A program made the position numbers and the translations under genes. A model generated the notes under the pieces. It did not search any database and was not told the origin of the DNA. It worked only from the letters and a program-made list of their open reading frames with translations. A stretch of 64,000 bases of DNA from an uncultured Ferrovum sp. (GTDB taxonomy: Bacteria; Pseudomonadota; Gammaproteobacteria; Burkholderiales; Ferrovaceae): the NCBI GenBank assembly GCA_903893215.1, contig CAITLJ010000073.1, forward strand, positions 61,109 through 125,108. Direction: 5' to 3'. Shown here one piece after another: positions 57,390-64,000 of this stretch (position 1 is its first letter; every line of letters begins with the position of its first letter).

Positions 57390-58145
57390 CTACAGGTCGG
57401 GCACAAACACGTAGCCGAATCCCCAGACAGTCTGGATATGGCGGGGATGCGCCGAATCCTGCTCGATCAGGCGGCGCAGCCGTGAGATCTGCACGTCGAT
57501 GCTGCGGTCGAAGATTTCGTGATCACGGCCACGCGCCATGTCCATCAGGCGTTCGCGCGAGAGCGGCTCACGCGGATGGGTGACCAGCACGCGCAGCAAG
57601 GAAAACTCGCCGCTGGTCAGCGGCACGTCCACGCCGTTGCGCTTGAGGATGCGCGAACCCAGATGCAGGGTGAAGTCGCCAAACACCGCCTCCTGCTGGG
57701 GCTCGGTGCCCGGCGCGCCTGGCAGTGCCGGCGGCGGTTGACGGCGCATCACCGCGTTGATGCGCGCGACCAGTTCGCGCGGATTGAAGGGCTTGGCCAG
57801 ATAATCGTCGGCACCCATCTCCAGGCCGACGATACGATCGACTTCGTCACCTTTGGCGGTGAGCATGATGATCGGGATGGCGTTATCGGCGGCACGCAGG
57901 CGACGACAGATGGTGAGGCCGTCCTCACCCGGCAGCATCAGGTCGAGCACCACCAGGTCAAAAGGGTCGCGCGCGAGCAGGCGATCCATGAAACCCGCGT
58001 CCGGGGCTACGTCCACCGTGAAGCCCTGCTCGGACAGGTAGCGACGCAGCAATTCGCGCAGCCGCATGTCGTCGTCGACGACCAGCACCCGCACCTTGCG
58101 GCGGGTCGACGGTTCTTCGCTGGGTTTTTCCTTCACACTGGCCAT
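57390..58145 (-). CDS. ompR: OmpR-family response regulator
   Basis: 251 residues. Receiver domain with acidic pocket VVDDD, phospho-acceptor Asp68 (VVLDLMLPGEDG) and conserved Lys in LAKPFNPRE, then a winged-helix DNA-binding domain (LTSGEFSLLRVLVTHPREPLSRERL; RSIDVQISRLRR). The sequence matches OmpR more than generic members. ATG at 58145. Its gene and the kinase gene form a two-gene operon, divergent from the phosphatase gene. Confidence 0.93.
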   Translation of the reverse strand: MASVKEKPSEEPSTRRKVRVLVVDDDMRLRELLRRYLSEQGFTVDVAPDAGFMDRLLARDPFDLVVLDLMLPGEDGLTICRRLRAADNAIPIIMLTAKGDEVDRIVGLEMGADDYLAKPFNPRELVARINAVMRRQPPPALPGAPGTEPQQEAVFGDFTLHLGSRILKRNGVDVPLTSGEFSLLRVLVTHPREPLSRERLMDMARGRDHEIFDRSIDVQISRLRRLIEQDSAHPRHIQTVWGFGYVFVPDL

Positions 58146-58218
58146 TACGCTATCCTAGTGGGAGGCACCGCAGCATGCCAGTGCGTTTTGTAACACCGTA
58201 TTGCCCCGTGAACCGTCG

Positions 58219-59259
58219 ATGATCTCCGTGCCTACTTCGATTGCCTTGATTTGTCCGGCGCAGCGCCAACGCGCAGCGCCTGCCTGCCCGGTGGCGCCCT
58301 TGCGTCATGCCCTGCATTTGCTCCTGGCGCTGCTGGCTGCGGCAGCCCTGGCGGCCTGCAGCGCTGGCCCGGCCGCAGTCCTGCCTGCGGTGGGTTCGAT
58401 CAATCCGCCGGGTCCGGCGGCGCTGGTCAGCCGCGCCGAGAAAGCGGGCATGCCGGCGCGGCTGCTTGCGGCCGCCGATATTGGGCAGTGTGGCAACAAT
58501 CTGCAACCTGCCGATTCCGTGCGGGCAACGGCGGCCTTGCTCGACGATCGCCCAGGCCTGGTGATTGCCGCCGGTGATCTGGCGTATCCCGATGGTCGGG
58601 CGTCAGATTTTGCCGAGTGCTACGACCCGGCGTGGGGCAGCGTGCGCAGCCGTACCTTGCCGGCTCCCGGCAACCACGAGTACCACCATGCCAACGCCGA
58701 CGGCTATTTCAGCTACTTCGGGGCGCAGGCCGGTGAGCGCGGTGCGGGTTGGTACAGCGTCAATTTTCGCGGCTGGCATCTGGTGGCCCTCAATAGCAAT
58801 TTGCCGGCCAATGAGGGTTCCGCGCAGCTTGCCTGGTTGCGTCGCGACCTGGCAAGCCGTCCGCCCGGGTGCCTGCTGGCGTTCTGGCACCATCCGCGCT
58901 TCAGCAGCGGCGGCCATGGCAACAATCGCAACATGGACCTGGCGTGGCAGGTGCTGGCCAGTGCCGGAGCCGATGTGGTACTGAATGGTCACGACCATGA
59001 TTACGAGCGCTTTGCACCATTGGATGCGCAGGGTCTGGCTGCGGACAAGGGCATCCGCGAGTTCGTTGTCGGCAGCGGCGGCGCCCAGCTGACCCCCTTC
59101 CTGCTGGTGAAGGACCACAGCGAAGTGCGCGACGATCATACGTACGGCATCCTCGAAATCGAACTGCACCGCGATGCCTACGACTGGCGCTTTCTGGGTA
59201 TTGACGGTGCCGAATTCGAGGACCGTGGCAGCGCACAATGCCATCAGGCGGCGCCGTAA
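58219..59259 (+). CDS. Metallophosphoesterase lipoprotein
   Basis: 346 residues. A long N-terminal region with hydrophobic stretch and lipobox LAAC (near residue 48) points to an envelope lipoprotein. The calcineurin-like metallophosphatase core shows AADIGQCG, AGDLAYPDG, PAPGNHEYHH, WHHPRFSSGGHG and NGHDHDYER, the set of metal ligands typical of purple-acid-phosphatase-like proteins. It may release phosphate from organic esters in the periplasm. Starts are uncertain: ATG at 58219, or TTG at 58201; neither has a good ribosome site. Only 1 bp lies between its stop and tsaB. Confidence 0.87.
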   Translation: MISVPTSIALICPAQRQRAAPACPVAPLRHALHLLLALLAAAALAACSAGPAAVLPAVGSINPPGPAALVSRAEKAGMPARLLAAADIGQCGNNLQPADSVRATAALLDDRPGLVIAAGDLAYPDGRASDFAECYDPAWGSVRSRTLPAPGNHEYHHANADGYFSYFGAQAGERGAGWYSVNFRGWHLVALNSNLPANEGSAQLAWLRRDLASRPPGCLLAFWHHPRFSSGGHGNNRNMDLAWQVLASAGADVVLNGHDHDYERFAPLDAQGLAADKGIREFVVGSGGAQLTPFLLVKDHSEVRDDHTYGILEIELHRDAYDWRFLGIDGAEFEDRGSAQCHQAAP

Positions 59260-59260
59260 G

Positions 59261-59986
59261 ATGCGGCTGCTTGCGCTGGAAAGCTCGTCCCGTCTGTGTT
59301 CGGTTGCCTTGCAGGTCGACGGGGAAGTCCGGCTGCGCTGCGCCGCTGATGACGCACGCAATTCCGAAGTGTTGCTGCCCATGGTGAAGGCACTGCTTGC
59401 CGAAGCCGGTCTGTCGCTGCAGTCGCTTGACGCGCTTGCCTTTGGTTCGGGCCCCGGCGCCTTTACCGGTTTGCGCGTGGCCTGTGGCGCAGCGCAAGGT
59501 TTGGCGTTTGGTGCCGACCTGCCCGTAGTGCCGGTCGGCACGCTGGAAATCCTGGCCGAATCGACCCGTGGCGAGGTTGCCGTCGGCAGCCTGCTGCCCG
59601 TGCTGGCGGGGCTCGATGCCCGCATGGGCGAGGTCTATTGGGGGCAACTGCGCGCCACCGGTGACGATTGGGTATTGCAGCGGGGACCGCTGCTGTGCCG
59701 CCCGGATGCCGTGCCGCTGCCGCCTGCCAGCGCAGGCGGCTGGCAGGCGGTGGGCGAAGCGTTCGTCGTGCATGCCAACGTGCTGGCACAGCGGCTGGGG
59801 CCGATTTACACGCTGGACGCAGATCACCCGCTGCTGCCGCGTGCTGATGCGCTGGCGCGACTGGCAGCAAGCCGGTTTCTTCGCGGACTCGCGGTGGCAC
59901 CAGAACTGGCTCAGCCACTGTACGTGCGTGACAAGGTGGCGCAAACCCAGGCTGAGCGGGCGTCGGCCCGGGCGACGCAGGCATGA
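59261..59986 (+). CDS. tsaB: tRNA threonylcarbamoyladenosine biosynthesis protein TsaB
   Basis: 241 residues. N-terminal MRLLALESSSRLCSVAL and GSGPGAFTGLRVACG are the ASKHA-fold motifs of TsaB, a non-catalytic partner of TsaD and TsaE in making t6A37 in ANN-decoding tRNAs. ATG at 59261 lies directly after the phosphatase stop; the longer frame overlaps that gene. Stop overlaps rimI start (ATGA). tsaD and tsaE are not here. Confidence 0.93.
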   Translation: MRLLALESSSRLCSVALQVDGEVRLRCAADDARNSEVLLPMVKALLAEAGLSLQSLDALAFGSGPGAFTGLRVACGAAQGLAFGADLPVVPVGTLEILAESTRGEVAVGSLLPVLAGLDARMGEVYWGQLRATGDDWVLQRGPLLCRPDAVPLPPASAGGWQAVGEAFVVHANVLAQRLGPIYTLDADHPLLPRADALARLAASRFLRGLAVAPELAQPLYVRDKVAQTQAERASARATQA

Positions 59987-60504
59987 GTGCCGATGGTCCG
60001 GTCCGTCCGGACGCACGGCCAGGTGACCGCGCATTGGCGCCAGACACGCAGCGCTTGCAGGCGGACGAGTGCCTGATCACACCCGATGATCTGGCCAGCG
60101 TGTCGGTCATCGAGGAAGCAGCGTACGAATTTCCCTGGACCCCCGGCAACCTGCGCGATTCGCTGGCCGCCGGCCATCTGTTCCACGGCTTGCGCGCTGA
60201 GGGGGGGCTGGTGGCTTACGCCATCCTGATGCCGGTGCTGGACGAGGCCCATCTGCTCAATCTGACCGTGGCACCGCAGCGGCAAGGCCAGGGTTGGGGG
60301 CGCCTGTTGCTGGAATGCAGCCTGCGGCTGGCCGCCGTGCGGCTTGGCGCGCGCTCGATGCTGCTCGAGGTGCGGCCGAGCAATCTGGCTGCGCTGGGTT
60401 TGTATGCGGCCTACGGATTCCGCCAGATCGGTCGGCGCAGCAGATATTACCCCAGCCTGTCAGGCCGCGAGGACGCGCTGGTGTTCCGGCGCGGACTGCC
60501 ATGA
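59983..60504 (+). CDS. rimI: Ribosomal protein S18-alanine N-acetyltransferase RimI
   Basis: 173 residues, a GNAT enzyme that acetylates the N-terminal alanine of ribosomal protein S18. Acetyl-CoA site QRQGQGWGRLLLECS, and the family ending LEVRPSNLAALGLYAAYGF followed by GRRSRYYP. It has ~30 extra N-terminal residues. Overlaps tsaB by 4 bp (ATGA) and the next gene by 4 bp (ATGA), so tsaB-rimI-udg is a coupled operon. Confidence 0.93.
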   Translation: MSADGPVRPDARPGDRALAPDTQRLQADECLITPDDLASVSVIEEAAYEFPWTPGNLRDSLAAGHLFHGLRAEGGLVAYAILMPVLDEAHLLNLTVAPQRQGQGWGRLLLECSLRLAAVRLGARSMLLEVRPSNLAALGLYAAYGFRQIGRRSRYYPSLSGREDALVFRRGLP

Positions 60505-61202
60505 ACAGCGATCAACAGCGCTGGTGGCTGGAACTTGGCCTACAGATGGAAGGGGTGCCCGCGGCTTGGCCCGGTGCAAGCCGCGAGCCAATGCCGCTGG
60601 CGCGCAGCGCTGGTGCCGAACCGGTCGCGCTTGCGGCCAGGATCCTTACACTGGACCATGCCACCCTGCTGGACGAACTCTCCAGCTGTACCGCGTGCGA
60701 CCTGCATCGCGGTCGTGCGCGCGTGGTCACGGGCGATGCCGTGACCAGTGCCCCCTGGTTGTTCGTCGGTGAAGCACCGGGCGCCGAGGACGAGCCGTCA
60801 GGCACCCTGTTTTCCGGTCCCGGGGGAGCGTTACTGGAAGCCATGTTGCGGGCATTGGGACTGACCCGCGGCCACGATGTGTCCTTGCTGTCGGTCGTGC
60901 GTTGCCGCCCGCCCGCCGGGCGTGTGCCGACCGCCACCGAATGCCTGACCTGCCTGCCCTGGCTGCAGCGTCAGATTGCCTTGTTGCAGCCTCGTGTGGT
61001 GGTGGCACTCGGCAAGACAGCCAGCCAGCAGGTGCTGGGTAGCGACTTCAATCTGGGCAGCCTGCGCGGCAAGGTGCACGCCCGGCAGGGCGCGGCAGTG
61101 ATTGCCACGTATCACCCGGATTACCTGCTACGCAATCCGGCGGAGAAGGCGCAGGCCTGGGCAGACCTGTGCCTTGCGCGGAGCGCGCTGACCCAGGCTT
61201 GA
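60501..61202 (+). CDS. Uracil-DNA glycosylase, family 4 (Fe-S)
   Basis: 233 residues. Four cysteines, C63, C66, C135 and C151, have the same spacings (2, 68 and 15 intervening residues) as the Fe-S ligands of Thermus UDGa. Motif 1 is GEAPGAEDE and the C-terminal motif is TYHPDYLLR. It removes uracil from DNA at the start of base-excision repair. The ~50-residue N-terminal extension is common in betaproteobacterial members. ATG at 60501 overlaps the rimI stop by 4 bp. Confidence 0.93.
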   Translation: MNSDQQRWWLELGLQMEGVPAAWPGASREPMPLARSAGAEPVALAARILTLDHATLLDELSSCTACDLHRGRARVVTGDAVTSAPWLFVGEAPGAEDEPSGTLFSGPGGALLEAMLRALGLTRGHDVSLLSVVRCRPPAGRVPTATECLTCLPWLQRQIALLQPRVVVALGKTASQQVLGSDFNLGSLRGKVHARQGAAVIATYHPDYLLRNPAEKAQAWADLCLARSALTQA

Positions 61203-61223
61203 TGGCTGGGAACGCGTCAGCGC

Positions 61224-63002
61224 TTACTCAAACGTGAACAGCGACGTCAGATCACCGATGGCAGGAGCATTCGCTGGTAGATATGCCGTGGCACCCCTGC
61301 CTTGCGGGTTGGGCAAACGGTCCCGGCTGCGCGGGGACAGAGGTGCCAGGCCCCAGTTGTGCTCGATAAATTTGAGCACAGAAGCGCTGTCAAGGTAGGT
61401 GTGATCAACGGCGCCCTTTTTGGCGTAGGGCGACACGACGATCATCGGAATACGAGGGCCGTCGCCAAAGAAATCAAGCAACTGGATGTCGCCCGTATCG
61501 AGAAATCCACCGCCCTCATCGGTTGTCACGATGATTGCCGTGGAAGCCCATAAATCACTATGGGACTGCACGTCCGAAATCAGTTTTTGCAGAAAAGTTT
61601 CATACAGGAAGGGGGAAGACTGACCGGGATGCCCTGCGCCCAGGTTGGCCGGCACGACATACGAAACTGCTGGCAGGGTCCCAGCATCCAGGTCGGCGTA
61701 GAACGAGGCCAGTCCGGCCAGATTTCTTTGCAAGCTGGATTGCACTATGGTCTTCGAGCCGTTGAGCGGGTCGCCGATGTTGTTGTAGTAGAGCAGCCCA
61801 ATGGCATTGGCGAGCGGAGCCCCAAGGATCGTGCCCGTAAAGTCGATGACCTCGCGGCCCCCCGTGTACCACTTCCAGCTCACGTCGTGTTCCGAAAGCG
61901 CTTCTGCGATTGTCGGCACCGTCTGGGGTGGGTAAACATAGCTTTGTGCACCTAACGCAACCGGGTTGCCCTGGACATCAAAGGGCGGGTTGTAATTGTT
62001 CACAAGGTAGTAAGTGCCCTTGTCGCAGTTATGGGCCACGTTGTGGCTGTCGAGTAGCGTGCGGATTGCCGCAACACCGGGCTGCGTCTTGTCGTCGCAT
62101 TTCACCCAGGATCCACCGCTATAGCCGTCCTGCTGGTAGAAGTTGTTGGTGTTGATCATGGGGTTGGGATTTTCAATCTGATTCGCGGGGGGCGAGATGT
62201 GATTCCCGTTTGCATCCGTGTAAACCGGCAGATCTCCGGTGGCAATCATAAAGAAGTTCATGCCTGTGCCGCCCATCACACCCTGATGGTAATTGTCGCT
62301 GATGGCATAGCTGTCGGCCAGGCTCCTGAAGAACGGTGCATCACCAGTCGCCATGTTGTAGAAACCCATCAATTCTCCGCCCTGGGTTGGCCACAGCGGC
62401 GTCACACCAAAGGTGTTGCCACCTTGGCCCGTACTCTGTCCCACCCATACAAACTTGTCATGCGTGGCATTGGTGCCACCCGTCTGTTGCCACATCTGAA
62501 AAAAACGGTGCACCGGATCGCCGGTGATGGCGAAGAGTGCCGAGAGCACATCTTTTGGATAGGGTACGTAGCTGGAAATCTGGAATGGACCGTTCGGCAG
62601 CCAGAACGGGAAACGCAAATCCGGAATGCCCAACTCGAACACTGGCCACGGTAGCCAATAGTAGGAACCGGTCACGGTTGGTGCGATGTCGTATACCCCA
62701 CCCCGGTCCTGGGCAGTATTTTGGCTGGCCAGGTTGAAATGCGGACCCGGTGTGCCGTCACGGTTGATGATTCCTTGCGACAGAAGATTTTTGATGCTTT
62801 GGCCAGGTTTGGGCTGATAGGTGGCAAACAGGCTATCGAAGGTATGGTTTTCACCGACGACTACGATCACGTGTTTGATTGGTGTGGTGGTATTCTGGTC
62901 ATTGCTTAGTGCAAATGCCGAGGACGACCAGGCGCTCACGGTCACGATGCCAAGCAACAAGGAGAGACGACCCAGAGAGGACGGGGACATTGGGTGTTTC
63001 AT
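61224..63002 (-). CDS. Secreted phosphoesterase (phospholipase C/AcpA-like)
   Basis: 592 residues. Signal peptide (about residues 1-32, hydrophobic core near LSLLLGIVTVSAW, then SSSAFA). The mature part has the alkaline-phosphatase-superfamily motifs HVIVVVGENHTFDSLFATY (metal and nucleophile-Thr region) and VTTDEGGGFLDTGD, typical of bacterial PLC/AcpA phosphoesterases. Probably hydrolyses phospholipids or phosphomonoesters outside the cytoplasm. I use ATG at 63002; ATGs at 63017 and 62990 are alternatives. GC content and the many Asn/Tyr/Phe residues are unlike neighbouring proteins, so acquisition by transfer is possible. Convergent with udg. Confidence 0.88.
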   Translation of the reverse strand: MKHPMSPSSLGRLSLLLGIVTVSAWSSSAFALSNDQNTTTPIKHVIVVVGENHTFDSLFATYQPKPGQSIKNLLSQGIINRDGTPGPHFNLASQNTAQDRGGVYDIAPTVTGSYYWLPWPVFELGIPDLRFPFWLPNGPFQISSYVPYPKDVLSALFAITGDPVHRFFQMWQQTGGTNATHDKFVWVGQSTGQGGNTFGVTPLWPTQGGELMGFYNMATGDAPFFRSLADSYAISDNYHQGVMGGTGMNFFMIATGDLPVYTDANGNHISPPANQIENPNPMINTNNFYQQDGYSGGSWVKCDDKTQPGVAAIRTLLDSHNVAHNCDKGTYYLVNNYNPPFDVQGNPVALGAQSYVYPPQTVPTIAEALSEHDVSWKWYTGGREVIDFTGTILGAPLANAIGLLYYNNIGDPLNGSKTIVQSSLQRNLAGLASFYADLDAGTLPAVSYVVPANLGAGHPGQSSPFLYETFLQKLISDVQSHSDLWASTAIIVTTDEGGGFLDTGDIQLLDFFGDGPRIPMIVVSPYAKKGAVDHTYLDSASVLKFIEHNWGLAPLSPRSRDRLPNPQGRGATAYLPANAPAIGDLTSLFTFE

Positions 63003-63268
63003 GACGCGGTCCAGCATGTTTGCAACGAAGATGGAAGATTCTTCACACCTATGCCCCAACCTCTATCGATTAAAACGAAAATTTTAATTCGCTCAAATTA
63101 CCAAATTTGTATGTCAGGATCGTTACATCGCTGGAGTCGCGTAATCTGTTGACCCAATCCGATAGACACGCACCCGGTTCCACTCTGCGGGCAGGATGTA
63201 TCGCAAGGGTGTGCGGGTACAACGCGCCTGTAAGCTGTTATGCCAATGCTGCGCGCGGCTTTCGCCTG
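63003..63268. other. AT-rich promoter region of the phosphoesterase gene
   Basis: Between the phosphoesterase start and the stop of the next minus-strand gene lie 266 bp. The part at 63060-63125 is strongly AT-rich for this genome and contains an ATTAAAA/TTTTAAT inverted repeat (63069-63088). It is the likely promoter or a regulator-binding region of the phosphoesterase gene. Nothing coding is evident. Confidence 0.4.
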
Positions 63269-63775
63269 TCAGCGAAACAGACTGCAGTACGCCGTGTTGC
63301 CCTCCAGGTTGGGCCCGGCGCGGCCTGCGGTATCCAGCACCTTGACCCAGCCATCCGGATGGCTCGCACTCGGCGTCCTGCCGCAATTCGAATGCACCCA
63401 GTGAATGCCCAGGCCACTGGTGTAGCGCTGGCCACACAACTCCAGTCGGTCCTGGGTGCGTATCGTGTCGAGGGGCGCAGGGACGTGCGGCCCTGCCTGG
63501 TCGTAGCCGCTTGCGTAGACGTTATCCATGGCGACGTCATAGCGTTGCCCGTCCTGGTCTGCCTTCAGGGTGAGGCGCGTATGTGACAGCTGTTTGCCTC
63601 GGATGATCCTGCCGGAAACATAGCGTGGTGGGCTGACAACCACGCCGGTCAGCAGGCTCCCGCCCGCCAGGGCACATTCCGAGCGGTTATCCGCCTGGGC
63701 CTGGGCCTGGGCCTGGGCGCACGCCAGCAGGGGGCAGAATGCCAGCAACAACAAGACGATCCGGGCTTTGTTCAT
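63269..63775 (-). CDS. Small secreted protein of unknown function (possibly DUF3465-like)
   Basis: 168 residues. Signal peptide LLLLAFCPLLACAQA, followed by four Ala-Gln pairs encoded by a GCCTGG hexamer repeat. The body has six cysteines and ends with IHWVHSNCGRTP and SHPDGWVK, which recall the H-W-x-H and HPxGW pattern of DUF3465 proteins. I am only moderately sure of that link. LACAQA could also be read as a lipobox (LAC). ATG at 63775 follows AAGAG. Preceded by 17-bp tandem repeats. Confidence 0.7.
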   Translation of the reverse strand: MNKARIVLLLLAFCPLLACAQAQAQAQADNRSECALAGGSLLTGVVVSPPRYVSGRIIRGKQLSHTRLTLKADQDGQRYDVAMDNVYASGYDQAGPHVPAPLDTIRTQDRLELCGQRYTSGLGIHWVHSNCGRTPSASHPDGWVKVLDTAGRAGPNLEGNTAYCSLFR

Positions 63776-63793
63776 GGCCGCTCTTTAAAATGG

Positions 63794-63856
63794 GAGAGTT
63801 TAGATAACGGGAGAGTTTAGAAAATGCGAGAGTTTAGAAAATGCGAGAGTTTAGGG
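63794..63856. repeat. 17-bp tandem repeat upstream of the last gene
   Basis: Three full units of a 17-bp repeat beginning GAGAGTTTAG (starting at 63794, 63811 and 63828) and a partial fourth at 63845. Units two and three are identical in sequence (GAGAGTTTAGAAAATGC). The array ends 19 bp from the start of the small secreted protein gene, on its promoter side. Confidence 0.88.
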
Positions 63857-64000
63857 GCAACGGAACGGAAAATCCGCGCACGCAGCCAATGGAAGGGGAG
63901 TGACGCAGGTCACCCGCCGCTTTCCATCCGCCCAGGCGCGCAGTGATCTTTTAACCAGAGATGTAGGTACGTTTCTGTTAGGTGGAATACCCATCGAATA
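63857..64000. other. Non-coding right end
   Basis: The last 144 bp hold no open frame of note. They are presumably upstream control sequence of the small secreted protein gene, continuing beyond the window. I see no confident promoter, tRNA or repeat here. Confidence 0.4.

Overview
The window is an ordinary, densely coded chromosomal segment of a high-GC Gram-negative bacterium, most likely a betaproteobacterium. The grounds are the surE-pcm-nlpD-rpoS order, the alaC-hom-thrC order, tsaB-rimI-udg linkage, an intracellular PHB depolymerase, an EnvZ/OmpR-type pair and MlaA/TonB/ExbBD envelope systems. Genus cannot be told from sequence alone. I see no tRNA, rRNA, CRISPR array, insertion sequence, phage gene or attachment site; about 95% of the window is coding.

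Layout. (1) 1-14.6 kb is almost wholly on the minus strand and reads as sugar uptake and entry into glycolysis: a LacI-type repressor with a palindromic operator just past its 3' end, then tonB, exbB, exbD, exbD, a PfkB-type fructokinase, a SuxC-like MFS sugar permease, pgi, a Suv3-like RNA/DNA helicase, recQ, glk and a SHOCT-type lipoprotein cut by the left edge. The plausible logic is TonB-driven outer-membrane import of a sucrose-like sugar, permease transport across the inner membrane, and phosphorylation of the fructose and glucose moieties by fructokinase and Glk, joined by Pgi. The TonB-dependent receptor and the glycoside-cleaving enzyme are not in the window. (2) 14.8-25.3 kb is mixed lipid, redox and stress metabolism: two SDRs, an acyl-CoA dehydrogenase, a carboxymuconolactone decarboxylase-like protein, two GST-type proteins (one with a histone-H1-like tail), an exported peroxiredoxin, a MOSC protein, an S9 peptidase and PhaZ. 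(3) 25.3-31.9 kb: SPFH protein, asnS, an orphan ParA, and PDH E2-E3 without E1. (4) 32-35.5 kb: surE-pcm-nlpD-rpoS. (5) 35.6-39.6 kb: a MoxR ATPase with a DUF58 and a transglutaminase (TgpA-like) protein fused into one 1022-residue polypeptide. (6) 39.7-46.5 kb: GNAT, histone-deacetylase-like enzyme, Mth938-like protein, alaC-hom-thrC and mlaA. (7) 46.6-53.8 kb: clpB behind a near-consensus sigma-32 promoter, an exported protein joining 11-residue LEA-like repeats to a ComEA-type HhH domain, mgtA with a structured leader, and an NlpC/P60 hydrolase. (8) 53.9-64 kb: YoaA/DinG-type Fe-S helicase, sensor kinase/OmpR, metallophosphatase, tsaB-rimI-udg, a secreted phosphoesterase and a small secreted protein.

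The most unusual signals are architectural or regulatory, not a new multi-gene system: the DUF58-TgpA fusion, the H1-like GST, the LEA-like/HhH secreted protein, a four-cysteine insert in threonine synthase, short tandem repeats abutting the starts of rpoS, the SPFH gene and the last gene, a G-quadruplex-type motif after mgtA, and the mgtA leader. I did not find a convincing undescribed defence or mobile system.
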